A DNA stretch of 64,000 nt from JAEUJZ01 sp964460115. GTDB lineage: Bacteria > Myxococcota_A > Polyangia > Palsa-1104 > JAEUJZ01. Position 1 is the first letter of the stretch. Each line of letters begins with the position of its first letter. The translations under genes and the position numbers were made by a program. The notes beneath the pieces are model-generated. The model saw only the letters and a list, made by a program, of their open reading frames with translations. It had not been told where the DNA came from and ran no database searches. Below are positions 8,450 to 16,949 of the stretch, one piece after another. The stretch spans positions 32,220 through 96,219 of the forward strand of contig CAYWPR010000015.1 of NCBI GenBank assembly GCA_964460115.1, written 5' to 3'.

Positions 8450-8736
8450 GCCGAAGTCCTATAAGTCCTCGAGTTTCTTGTCGGCTTTTGTCGGGATTTG
8501 TAGTTGTACCGAAGCGAGAAGCGGCGGCAGTCTAGCATGGGTTTGCCGCAATCATCGGCTTATCAATAATGCTCTGGACTGCATTGGATTGCCTTAGCAT
8601 TGGCAGGCGCCAAACCAAAAACGCGCGCGCAGATGCCGCCCATTGCCAAAAAGGCCTGCGGCCATTGCCGTTTTCTGACATTCAGCGACGTGAAACGCTT
8701 GTTCAGCCGGTTCTTTGGTATAGTGCTCTCACCTAG

Positions 8737-10926
8737 ATGCCAGCCATCGAGCCTCCTGACCAGGCCAACTCGAAACCTCTTGCCGAAAACCTCGAAGACG
8801 ACGACGAGGCTGCCGCGCAAAAGGTCGATGCGGTGATTGCCAAACCCGCGACAGCTTCGCTTTCCGGCGATCATGTCATGGGAACCGGGGAGGGTCCTCC
8901 TCCGGGAACTCGCTTTGAAGCGCTTCTGGTCAGCTTGATCGCCTTGGCCATGGTGCTATTGCCGGTCATCGGCAGCCTGCGCCGCATTGCCGACGCGCTG
9001 CATGAATCGACGCATCTGCGCTTTTTGACCCACGCCCTTGGCGGCGCGCTGGGCTTTTTGCTGCCCAAGGATGTTTCTTGGGCGGCGGTGTATGTGCAAA
9101 ACGGCACTCTATGGATCGGCTTTCTCGGCGCCATTTTGGCCACTGTCGGCGGCAAACATCTGGGGCTCGCGACGACCAATTTTATGGCGCGTGGCCGGCT
9201 GCGCACCCTATTTGAGACCTTCAGCCATGTGGTCTTCATTGTGGTCGCCGTCATGTTGACTTATGCCAGCGCCCGCATGGTCGCCGCAGATCGCAACGGT
9301 GGCGACAATGACCTTTTGCCCGGCGGCATTCATCGCTGGGTCTTCGAGCTTCTGATTCCAATTGCCTTTGGCATCATGGCCGTGCGCGTGGTGTTGCGCG
9401 CAACCAATCCGCTGCTTTCGCTGTATGGGCCACACGGAGCTCCGCCGCCGGAGTTATTAAAGGCGGCGCCGCCCTTGACGCGCAAACAGCATCTGTTGCG
9501 GCTGGGCCTTTGCGCACTTGTGGGGCTTTTCGCGCTGCTGGCGTTTTACATCGGCTGGCGCTACGACAATTCGCCGGCGCTGCAGGCGTTCGGAGATCGC
9601 CTGGATCGAGAATCTTTGCGCCGCGTGGTGCGTATCGTTTCGCTGCTCGGCATGACGCTGGCCTTTTTGCTAGGCACGCCGGTGTTTGTGATCATGGCCG
9701 GTCTGGCCATGGGACTGCATTTTGCGGCAGGCAACCCCATCGCCTCGCTGCCCACAGAGACATATCGGCTGGTGGCCAATCCGTCGCTGCCGGCCATTCC
9801 GCTTTTGACCATCGCCGGATATGTGCTGGCTTCAGGAAATGCCTCGCATCGGCTGGTGCGCGCTTATAAAAGCGTGTTTGGTTGGATGCCGGGGGGACTT
9901 TCGGTGATGGTGGTTTTTGTTTGCGCGCTGTTCACCACCTTTACCGGTGCCTCGGGCGTGACCATTTTGGCGCTGGGCGGACTCGTATTTCCGATGCTGG
10001 TTCGCGACAAATATCCCAAAAGCTTTGCGCTGGGGCTCGTCACCGCCGCGGGCAGTCTGGGGCTTTTGTTTCCACCAAGCTTGCCGGTCATCCTGTATTC
10101 GGTGGCAGCCAGCGCCCCGGGCTCTGCAGCGCCGGTCGGCGTCGAGCAGCTTTATATAGGGGGCCTCCTGCCGGGCCTGTTTTTGATTCTGCTCGTGTCG
10201 TTTTATGGAATCGAAAAGGGCGTACGCGCCAAGGCGCCGCGGCAACCGTTTCAGATGATCGAGGTACTTCGCGCCCTGTGGGCTGCGAAATGGGATCTGC
10301 TGCTGCCGGTTTTGGTCATGGCAGCCTTTGCCACCGGAGTGGCCACGGTCGTCGAAGCAGCGGCCATCGGTGCCGCCTATGCGCTGCTGGTGGAACTTTT
10401 CGTCTATCGCGATGTGCACCCCTTCTACGGGCTTCCCGGCGTGCTGGTTCATGCCGGAGCGCTCGTCGGTGCGGTGGTGGTGCTTTTAGGCGTAGCGCTT
10501 GGCCTGACCAATTATTTGGTCCTGGCCGAAGTTCCCATGCGGCTTGTCGATTGGGTGCAGACGCACATTCATTCGCAGTGGGTCTTTTTGCTGGTGCTAA
10601 ACGTCATGCTGCTGGTCTTAGGCAGCGTGCTTGAGATCTATTCGGCCATCGTGGTGCTGGTGCCGCTGGTGGCGCCGCTGGGGGTGGCCTTTAATGTCCA
10701 TCCGGTTCACCTGGGCGTCATCTTTTTGAGCAATCTAGAGCTTGGCTTTCTGTGTCCGCCGATGGGCCTAAACCTATTTCTATCGGCGACGCGCTTTCAC
10801 AAGCCGCTACCGGTGCTATACCGCAACGCCCTGCCCTTTTTGCTGATCATGTCGCTTGGCGTGCTGGTGATCACCTATGTTCCGTGGGCCACCCTCGGTC
10901 TTTTGCAACTGCTCGGCAAAAATTAG
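8737..10926 (+). CDS. fused TRAP transporter permease (DctQ-DctM)
   Basis: 729 residues. After an acidic 55-residue cytosolic N-terminus, residues about 58-240 carry four spans of the small DctQ subunit. About 270-729 carry the many-span DctM subunit, with the motifs GTPVFVIMAGLAMGLH, FTTFTGASGVTILALGG and SLGLLFPPSLPVILYS (Na+/substrate site region) and the C-terminal NLELGFLCPPMGLNLFL signature. Such Q-M fusions are common in TRAP systems. It works with the binding protein (6362) and TatT (7514) on the opposite strand. The 287-bp gap upstream (8450-8736) must hold both promoters; I see no other gene in it. The stop overlaps the gltX stop by 4 bp. Confidence 0.92.
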   Translation: MPAIEPPDQANSKPLAENLEDDDEAAAQKVDAVIAKPATASLSGDHVMGTGEGPPPGTRFEALLVSLIALAMVLLPVIGSLRRIADALHESTHLRFLTHALGGALGFLLPKDVSWAAVYVQNGTLWIGFLGAILATVGGKHLGLATTNFMARGRLRTLFETFSHVVFIVVAVMLTYASARMVAADRNGGDNDLLPGGIHRWVFELLIPIAFGIMAVRVVLRATNPLLSLYGPHGAPPPELLKAAPPLTRKQHLLRLGLCALVGLFALLAFYIGWRYDNSPALQAFGDRLDRESLRRVVRIVSLLGMTLAFLLGTPVFVIMAGLAMGLHFAAGNPIASLPTETYRLVANPSLPAIPLLTIAGYVLASGNASHRLVRAYKSVFGWMPGGLSVMVVFVCALFTTFTGASGVTILALGGLVFPMLVRDKYPKSFALGLVTAAGSLGLLFPPSLPVILYSVAASAPGSAAPVGVEQLYIGGLLPGLFLILLVSFYGIEKGVRAKAPRQPFQMIEVLRALWAAKWDLLLPVLVMAAFATGVATVVEAAAIGAAYALLVELFVYRDVHPFYGLPGVLVHAGALVGAVVVLLGVALGLTNYLVLAEVPMRLVDWVQTHIHSQWVFLLVLNVMLLVLGSVLEIYSAIVVLVPLVAPLGVAFNVHPVHLGVIFLSNLELGFLCPPMGLNLFLSATRFHKPLPVLYRNALPFLLIMSLGVLVITYVPWATLGLLQLLGKN

Positions 10927-12533
10927 ACAGTCGGGGTTTGTGCAGCAGGAGCGGGACTGGCACTTGGGGCCGGTGCGGACGCCAGCAACATCGCAGAGGC
11001 TTGGCGCAAACGGCGTCGCACAAGGTCTTTGCCGATGGTGAGCATGGTCTCAAACAGGCCTGGCGAAGCGCTGCGTCCGGTGACCACGATGCGAATGGCC
11101 ATGAACAGCTCTTTGGTCTTCCAGCCGGATTTTTCGGCAAAGCTGCGGCACGCTGCTTCTAAGTCTTTTTGCGTCCAGTCGCCGCGTATCGTTTCTTCCA
11201 GATGATCGCAAAGTTCGCTTAGCACGCGCGCGGTGGCGACTTGATCACGGCCTTTGGGGACGCTTTGCGCAAGCACGCCGGGCGCGCCGCCATAGTCCAG
11301 GTCGCCGGCCAGAAAATACGTCGTCGCTGGAATAAACTGATCCAGGCGCTCCATGCGCTCGCGCAAAAGCGGCAAAAGCCGCAGCAAATATTCATCGCCG
11401 AGCCGCCAGTCGCGCAGCCGGCGCAATAGTTCGGCGCTCGACATCTCGCGCAAATACATGCCGTTTAGCCACGACAGCTTGGCCAGGTCAAATACAGGCT
11501 CACCCGGCGATACTTTGGCAAAATCAAAGACGCCAATCATTTCTTCCAAGCTGAACTTTTCGCGATCGCCGCCAAAGGCAAAACCCATGAGGGCCAAAAA
11601 GTTCAAAAGCGCCTCTGGAAAGAAACCGGCGTCGCGGTAGTAATCCAGCGAAACGGGATTTTTGCGCTTAGAGATCTTGGATCGATCCGGATTGCGCAAA
11701 AGCGGCATGTGCAAAAACGCCGGCGGCTGCCAGCCAAAGGCGTGGTAAAGCTGCACGTGCTTGGGAGTCGAAATAATCCATTCCTCGGCGCGAATGACGT
11801 GGCTTATGCCCATCAAATGATCGTCCACGACATTGGCCAGGTGGTAGGTCGGAAAGCCGTCCGATTTCAGCAGAACTTGATCGTCGATGGTGGCATTGTC
11901 GATGACAATCTCGCCACGCAGCCCATCGACAAATCGCGTCTGCCCCTCAAGCGGCATGGCCAGCCGAACGACATAGGGCTGACCCGCCTGCATGCGCGCT
12001 TGCGCTTCGCTGCGCGAAAGTCCGCGATAGCGGCGATCGTATTGCGGCGTCTTGCCGGCGGCAATCTGCGCTTTGCGCATTTCTTCCAGCTCTTCTGCCG
12101 TCGCAAAGCAGGGATAAGCGGCGCCTCGCTCGATCAGCGAAAACGCGTGTTCCTTATAAATGGCAGAGCGCTCAGATTGGCGATAGGGACCACAAGGACC
12201 GCCGATGTCGGGTCCTTCGTCCCAATTTAGACCGATCCATTTCAGCGCGCGTAAAATCGCCTCTTCGCTGGCCCGCGTCGAGCGCACCTGATCGGTATCT
12301 TCGATGCGCAATAGGAACTTTCCGCCATGTTTTTTGGCGAAGACATAATTAAAGAGCGCGATGTAGGCGGTTCCGACGTGCGGATCTCCGGTTGGAGAAG
12401 GCGCGATGCGGACGCGCACCGGAATTCCGGTGGCCAAAGGATTGGTGCCAAAGAAAGGATTGGCGGCTTCGGTAGAGCTTATATCAGTCACGCGCGGAGG
12501 TTTATCAGCCCCGGCACACACTGTCAATGACAC
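10923..12533 (-). CDS. gltX: glutamate--tRNA ligase
   Basis: Class Ib aminoacyl-tRNA synthetase that charges tRNA-Glu. The HIGH-type motif is APSPTGDPHVG near the N-terminus, RIEDTD follows, and the KMSKS equivalent is SKISKRK. The catalytic core ends with GLNWDEGPDIGG and YRQSER. The frame is open to GTG 12533, giving 536 residues, but family members normally start a few residues before the VRVRIAPSP strand, so the start may be a later GTG (for example 12491). No convincing ribosome binding site settles it. Convergent with the TRAP permease gene. Function certain, start uncertain. Confidence 0.95.
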   Translation of the reverse strand: MSLTVCAGADKPPRVTDISSTEAANPFFGTNPLATGIPVRVRIAPSPTGDPHVGTAYIALFNYVFAKKHGGKFLLRIEDTDQVRSTRASEEAILRALKWIGLNWDEGPDIGGPCGPYRQSERSAIYKEHAFSLIERGAAYPCFATAEELEEMRKAQIAAGKTPQYDRRYRGLSRSEAQARMQAGQPYVVRLAMPLEGQTRFVDGLRGEIVIDNATIDDQVLLKSDGFPTYHLANVVDDHLMGISHVIRAEEWIISTPKHVQLYHAFGWQPPAFLHMPLLRNPDRSKISKRKNPVSLDYYRDAGFFPEALLNFLALMGFAFGGDREKFSLEEMIGVFDFAKVSPGEPVFDLAKLSWLNGMYLREMSSAELLRRLRDWRLGDEYLLRLLPLLRERMERLDQFIPATTYFLAGDLDYGGAPGVLAQSVPKGRDQVATARVLSELCDHLEETIRGDWTQKDLEAACRSFAEKSGWKTKELFMAIRIVVTGRSASPGLFETMLTIGKDLVRRRLRQASAMLLASAPAPSASPAPAAQTPTV

Positions 12534-12564
12534 GACACCGGAGTTAGAACCAATCCTACAAAAT

Positions 12565-12650
12565 GAAAAAGCGCATCTTAAAAAGAGGGACTCTTCCGTT
12601 CGCGATGTTGCGCGCGGACTAGCTCCCTACATTTTTAAGATGCGCTTTTC
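12565..12650. terminator. 18-bp inverted repeat with 48-nt loop between gltX and the Lys-rich gene
   Basis: Left arm 12565-12584 and right arm 12632-12650 are complementary over AAAAGCGCATCTTAAAAA with a single bulged A at the outer end. Inside, GAGGGA and TCCCT can extend the fold. The arm contains A/T runs on both sides of a GC core, so it could terminate transcription coming from 12738 on the minus strand and precede the gltX start. The large internal loop is unusual for a simple terminator; it could also be a small insertion or an RNA element. Confidence 0.55.
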
Positions 12651-12737
12651 AGCAAGGCCCAAGCCGTGCGCCTGCTGTCCATAGTCTTTTTTGAACAGCG
12701 TCGCACGCACTAGGCGCTTGCGATTGCCTGCGCAACC

Positions 12738-13052
12738 TTATTTGGTGGCGGCGGGCTTCTCGGCGTCGGGGGCCGGCTTCTCGCCTTCCGGAGCGGCCTT
12801 CTTTTTGCCCGGCTTCTTAGCGGGCTTCTTCTCGCCTTCGGCGGCCGGCTTCGCATCGCCAGCGGGAGCGGCCTTCTCGGCCGGCGCAGCGGCCGGAGTC
12901 TCCGGCGAGCCCGGATCCTTCTTGGCAACGTGCTTCTTGGCCTTCACGGGCTTGGAAGCATCGGTCGCCGCCGGAGCGGTGGTGGTCTCTTCGGCCATCG
13001 CGGGGGCGGCCAGGCACAGCGACAAAGCAAACGCAAACAGAGTCTTGGTCAT
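12738..13052 (-). CDS. exported Lys/Ala/Pro-rich low-complexity protein
   Basis: 104 residues from ATG 13052, chosen for a strong AAGGAG upstream and a clear signal peptide (MTKTLFAFALSLCLAAPAMA, cut after AMA). The mature chain is made almost entirely of Lys, Ala, Pro, Glu and Gly in histone-H1-like motifs (KKPAKKPGKKK, EGEKPAPDAEKPA), with no predicted fold. Such chains often bind nucleic acid or polyanions or act as flexible spacers. Here the signal peptide points to the periplasm or outside. Its 247-bp upstream region (13053-13299) contains no other gene. Confidence 0.7.
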   Translation of the reverse strand: MTKTLFAFALSLCLAAPAMAEETTTAPAATDASKPVKAKKHVAKKDPGSPETPAAAPAEKAAPAGDAKPAAEGEKKPAKKPGKKKAAPEGEKPAPDAEKPAATK

Positions 13053-13299
13053 GGGTCTCTCCTTTTGTTGATAGAACAACTCGGATGCTTTTATATCGTC
13101 AGCAGCCATCAAACCGCTGCGATTGCATTGCTCAAACAGCTATGCGGAAAACGTGCCAAGGGCTTGGCAACTGCGCGATTTTTCGCTGCTCGCCGGTGAT
13201 GGCTTTTTCGTGGTTCAAAGTTCAGCGTGTCTGTGTGGCAGCTTTGTGACTTGGCAAAATGGCCGGCTGGCAAAAGCGCCCCATCTCAGAAAAAAATTG

Positions 13300-15108
13300 T
13301 TATCGCGCATCCCGAAGGATCTCTTCGGCATGAGCGCGGCTTTTTTCTGTGATGCGCGAGCCGCCTAGCATGCGGGCGATTTCATCGCGCCGATCTTTGG
13401 CACCGGGCGAACCAAGGTTACGAATTCGCGTCGTCGTACGTCCGGCCACGACTTGCTTTTCCACCCGCAGGTGAGCATCGGCGTAGGCCGCGATTTGCGG
13501 CAGATGTGTGATGCACAGAACCTGCTTGTTGCGCGAAAGGGCACGGATGTGCCGACCGACGCGATCAGCCGTTGCACCGCCGATGCCGGCATCGACTTCG
13601 TCAAAAACGCAGGTGGCGATGCTGTCGGCTTGGCCAAAGACGCTGCGCAAAGCCAGCATGACCCGCGATAGCTCTCCGCCCGAGGCAATGCGCGCCAAAG
13701 GCCGTGCATCTTCGCCCAAGTTGCTTTGCAAAAGCAGCTCGCAGCGATCCCAGCCGCTGTCTCCGGGGCCTAGGCGGCACAAACGGCCATCGTTGGAGGC
13801 CATGGCAAAAGTCAGCGCCGGTTCATCGCCTTTTTGCGCCGCCCGCTTTGTCAAAGCAACAATCAGACGCGCCGAGGTCATTCCCAAATCGGCCAACGCA
13901 GCACTGGCTTCGGCGCCCATTCGCAGCGCTGCGGCTTGACGCTGCGTCGACAGCTCTTGCGCGACTTGCGCCGCGGCTTTGCGCACTCGCTCGACCTCGG
14001 TTGTAGCGTCTTGGCGATGGGCTTCGTTTTTCCCCAAACGGTCCAGTTCAGCCGCCATCTCGGCGGTTTTGCGCAAAAGCGTCGGCAAATCCGGCCCATG
14101 TTTGCGCAATAAACGCCCAAGCACATGCAGCCGGTCGTCGATTTCCGACAGCCGTTCCGGATCGGCGCGCAAATGATCGGCGTAGCGGCGTAGCACCTGC
14201 GCCGCATCTTCAAGCACAGCCTGGGCCTCGGCAATCTGGTTGGCGAAAGCCGCCATCTGAGAATCCATGGCCGCCATTTCTAAAAGCTCGCGCGAAAGCG
14301 ACCCCAGGCGCTCGACCACCGCACCCTCGCTGTTATACAGGCAATCTTCGCCGCGGCGGGCCACTTGGTGCAGACGGGTCGCGGCGCGCAGCCGACGCTG
14401 CTCTTCGCGCAGGCTTTCATCTTCGCCAGACTTGGGATCGGCGGTGCGAATTTCATCGAGCTGAAAACGCAGAAATTCCTCACGCTCTAAACGAGAGCGT
14501 TCATCCAAAGAGGCCTCACGCAGGGCCTTTATCGCGAGCTCCAGACGCTGATAGGTTTGCGCCATCTTTTCAAGCAAGCTTGCATAAGGCCGACTGCGGT
14601 CTCCTGGCTCATCCTGTTCGGCTTGCCCGGCTTGCCCGGCTTGATCGATAAGGCCCAAGTGACGGCTGGTATCGAGCAGACTTTGATGTTCATGCTGCCC
14701 GGCGATATCGATGAGGCCGCCGCACACCTCGGCCAGGGCCTGCACGGTCGAAAGCTGGCCGGCAATATGCACGCGACCGCGGCCCGTACGGCTAATGAGG
14801 CGCCGCACCACCAAACCATCTTTGCCAAGCGACGCCGTATCCAAGCCCAAGCGCAAAAGCCGTTCACAAAGGGCGCGCTCCGGTTCGCTGCGCGGAGGCG
14901 GCACAAAGACCGCTTCGATCACCGCCTCATCGGCGCCATTGCGAATCAAATCGGCGGGGGCCCGTCCGCCGCGCAGCAAAGCCACTGCATCTAGGATGAG
15001 CGACTTGCCGGCCCCGGTCTCGCCGGTCAAAACGGTCATGCCGGGGCCAAATTCGAGCTCGATTTCATCGAGGATGGCGAAGTTGCTGATGCGCAAATAG
15101 GTCAGCAT
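13300..15108 (-). CDS. recN: DNA repair protein RecN
   Basis: 602 residues from ATG 15108; the longer frame adds 14 poorly conserved residues. SMC-like ATPase used in double-strand-break repair. N-terminal half: LRISNFAILDEIELEF, then Walker A GETGAGKS (29-36) and the IAGQHEHQSLLD segment characteristic of RecN. A long coiled-coil middle follows (about 150-350), then the C-terminal half with the ABC signature LSRVMLALR, Walker B TCVFDEVDAGIGG and VLCITHLPQIAAYAD. All hallmark motifs are intact. A short run of near-repeats (AGQAGQAEQ, around 14620-14645) inserts a flexible loop after the Q-rich strand. Confidence 0.96.
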   Translation of the reverse strand: MLTYLRISNFAILDEIELEFGPGMTVLTGETGAGKSLILDAVALLRGGRAPADLIRNGADEAVIEAVFVPPPRSEPERALCERLLRLGLDTASLGKDGLVVRRLISRTGRGRVHIAGQLSTVQALAEVCGGLIDIAGQHEHQSLLDTSRHLGLIDQAGQAGQAEQDEPGDRSRPYASLLEKMAQTYQRLELAIKALREASLDERSRLEREEFLRFQLDEIRTADPKSGEDESLREEQRRLRAATRLHQVARRGEDCLYNSEGAVVERLGSLSRELLEMAAMDSQMAAFANQIAEAQAVLEDAAQVLRRYADHLRADPERLSEIDDRLHVLGRLLRKHGPDLPTLLRKTAEMAAELDRLGKNEAHRQDATTEVERVRKAAAQVAQELSTQRQAAALRMGAEASAALADLGMTSARLIVALTKRAAQKGDEPALTFAMASNDGRLCRLGPGDSGWDRCELLLQSNLGEDARPLARIASGGELSRVMLALRSVFGQADSIATCVFDEVDAGIGGATADRVGRHIRALSRNKQVLCITHLPQIAAYADAHLRVEKQVVAGRTTTRIRNLGSPGAKDRRDEIARMLGGSRITEKSRAHAEEILRDAR

Positions 15109-15163
15109 TTTCGGCGATGGTAGCGGTAGGGTCAGACAAGGTGCAAGCAAACTGGGGGCATTC

Positions 15164-16165
15164 TTATCGGATGCGGTTTAGCAGAGCGCGCATGGCCTTA
15201 AGAGCAGCTTTTTCGTCCTGATTCGTCCGCACCGCGGCCGTCTCTGGGCGGGTTGGCTTTTGCGACTTGGTCGGCTTTTGCGACTTGGTCGGTTTTTGCG
15301 ACTTGGCCGGTTTTTGGACTTTGGTCGGTTTTTGGACTTCGGTCGGCTTTTGGACTTTGGTCGACGCTTGAGGTTTGTCCGATTTGTGAATTATTGCCGG
15401 ACGCACCGAATTCGAATTCGACTCAGGTTGGGGCCGCGCGCCCTGCGGCGCCTGAACCACAGGCTCCGCAGGCAGCTTGGCCGCAGTAGCAGCCAAAGAC
15501 GGCGGGCTTTCCGGTACCACTGCTAGGGGCAATGAGCTTCCAGGCGGAAGCAAAAATTCAGCCGGATCCACTTGGCGCAGCGCAAAGAGCAGCCGCGGCT
15601 CGGTATCAAGACGTGCGCCGATTCCGTAAAGCGCCGCAATGGCATGCTGACAAGGCGCGGGGGCACCGCCGCATGAGCAGCTAAAAGTCAGCTCTTCGGC
15701 ACTTGGAAACAGCCCTTGCGGCCGGCGCGTCAAAATCTGCAACACAGGCGCCGGCAATTGACCTTTTAATAGCTCGATGAGCGATCCGATCTGGTCGGCG
15801 CAATCTTTTCGCAGCGCTTCCCAGGTCTGTCGCGGCATGGGCGAAATCGCAATGCTCAGCGTATAAAGATGGGTGCCCTGAACCTTGGCATCTATGCGAC
15901 CGCCAAAAACCTGTAAATCGACCACGGCGCCACTGCGCACATAGCTGCGACTGCGCGCCAGACGATTTTCCAAACCGGCGAAGGACTCCAGATTCTGACA
16001 AAAGGCGCGTCCCCAAAAGCTATTGGCAATGTTCGGGCCGGCCAGAATCAGCGGGTGAAAGCGGACTCCTTTTTTGGCCGCGAAGGCCACTGCCCGCTTG
16101 GCTTGCCGAGCGCGTTCGGCGGATGATCCGCCTGGCGGCAACTGTTGTAAATCATTCACTCCCAT
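15164..16165 (-). CDS. SWIM zinc-finger protein with Lys-Pro repeat tail
   Basis: 333 residues from ATG 16165 (AAGGAG about 6 nt upstream). Residues about 15-140 match the conserved N-terminal region of SWIM family proteins (SFWGRAFCQNLESF...RSGAVVDLQV). A SWIM finger, CSCGGAPAPCQH (CxC...CxH, about 170-182), follows. Relatives are usually encoded next to a SNF2-type helicase and are thought to assist it. No helicase is visible here. The C-terminal third is a positively charged low-complexity tail made of six-residue units of the KPTKSQ type, suited to nucleic-acid contact. Confidence 0.82.
   Translation of the reverse strand: MGVNDLQQLPPGGSSAERARQAKRAVAFAAKKGVRFHPLILAGPNIANSFWGRAFCQNLESFAGLENRLARSRSYVRSGAVVDLQVFGGRIDAKVQGTHLYTLSIAISPMPRQTWEALRKDCADQIGSLIELLKGQLPAPVLQILTRRPQGLFPSAEELTFSCSCGGAPAPCQHAIAALYGIGARLDTEPRLLFALRQVDPAEFLLPPGSSLPLAVVPESPPSLAATAAKLPAEPVVQAPQGARPQPESNSNSVRPAIIHKSDKPQASTKVQKPTEVQKPTKVQKPAKSQKPTKSQKPTKSQKPTRPETAAVRTNQDEKAALKAMRALLNRIR
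15255..15362. repeat. six 18-bp tandem repeats inside the SWIM-protein gene
   Basis: Six consecutive 18-bp units, for example GGCTTTTGCGACTTGGTC, encode the hexapeptide tail of the SWIM protein. The units fall into two subtypes (TTTTGCGACTTGG and TTTTGGACTTTGG). Because 18 is a multiple of three, unit gain or loss would keep the frame, so tail length may vary between strains. Confidence 0.8.
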
Positions 16166-16300
16166 GATGGGCTCCTTGGTTTCGAACTTTGGTCTATGCG
16201 TACATTCAGCAAGGCGGCGGGCTAGACGCAACCGAGCTTTCAAAGAGGCGGCAGCGCGGCCAAATAGAGCGACAGGCGCAATGCGCTGATCCTTTGGCCT

Positions 16301-16321
16301 AAGTAGGCGAAGCGTCTACTT
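16301..16321. terminator. short hairpin between the CopD-like and SWIM genes
   Basis: AAGTAGGCG-AAG-CGTCTACTT forms a 9-bp stem with one G-T/A-C mismatch and a three-base loop. It lies 91 bp after the CopD-like stop codon (16412, minus strand) and before the SWIM gene. No T-run follows, so a terminator role is only tentative. Confidence 0.35.
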
Positions 16322-16411
16322 GTGTCAAGCGAACGCAACGGCAGGTGGCAAGCAAACTGATGCTACACACTGGCGCTTTGAACTGGGCCCGGGTCTTGTC
16401 CAGGACGAGGA

Positions 16412-16846
16412 CTACCGGTTTCGGCCAACAAAAACCAAAAGCAAAATGACGATCAGCAAAAGGCCGACCATGCCATGCAAAGCAGAGGCTTTGCCGCGCG
16501 AAAGCGTGGCCTGCGGGCCCAGCCGTTGCCAACTGCGCTGGGTGGACCACAGCGCGCCATGCAGCAGCGCCAAAAGCAGCACCGCGGTCAATTTATGGTG
16601 CAGCCAAAGCGACTGACGAAACAGTCCAGCCGGCCAGATCCAAATCTGATACAGGCCGCTTGGCGCGGTCAACGCGGCACCGACCAGGGCAAAGATGTGA
16701 AAACGTCCCGCCAGATGCGACAGCACGGGCCGCACGGCACCCGAGTCTTTGGCCATCACCACTAGCACCCGCGACATGGCCAAAAGGCCGCCGACCCACA
16801 TGACCATGCCCAAAAGGTGCACCACCAAAGACAACGCCAAGTTCAT
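16412..16846 (-). CDS. CopD/HemJ-like four-helix membrane protein
   Basis: 144 residues with four predicted membrane spans. The start has the pattern HLLGMVMWVGGLLAMSR, with a His in the first helix and W-GG, resembling the CopD / UPF0093 (HemJ) superfamily. The third span begins with HHKLTAVLLLALLH, giving a second His pair able to bind haem or copper. The protein ends shortly after the fourth span (VGLLLIVILLLVFVGRN). CopD proteins are associated with copper handling and HemJ with protoporphyrinogen oxidation; the short sequence does not let me choose. It is about 100 bp downstream of the creD stop on the same strand. Confidence 0.55.
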   Translation of the reverse strand: MNLALSLVVHLLGMVMWVGGLLAMSRVLVVMAKDSGAVRPVLSHLAGRFHIFALVGAALTAPSGLYQIWIWPAGLFRQSLWLHHKLTAVLLLALLHGALWSTQRSWQRLGPQATLSRGKASALHGMVGLLLIVILLLVFVGRNR

Positions 16847-16949
16847 GGGGCAGCATCATCACCACCTCGCCGAGCAATGTCAATGTTCGACCTTGGCGTT
16901 TTCAAAAGCGCTGCGGCGAAGCAAGCTTTGGTTTTAGGTCTCGGCTTGG

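Noticed and set aside
8600..8836. Small ORF in front of the TRAP permease (TTG start)
   Set aside because: Overlaps the real permease start, has no ribosome binding site, and the sequence after residue 40 is a shadow of the permease frame.
16301..16321. Rho-independent terminator with certainty
   Set aside because: The stem is good but no T-run follows, so it is listed only as a low-confidence hairpin.
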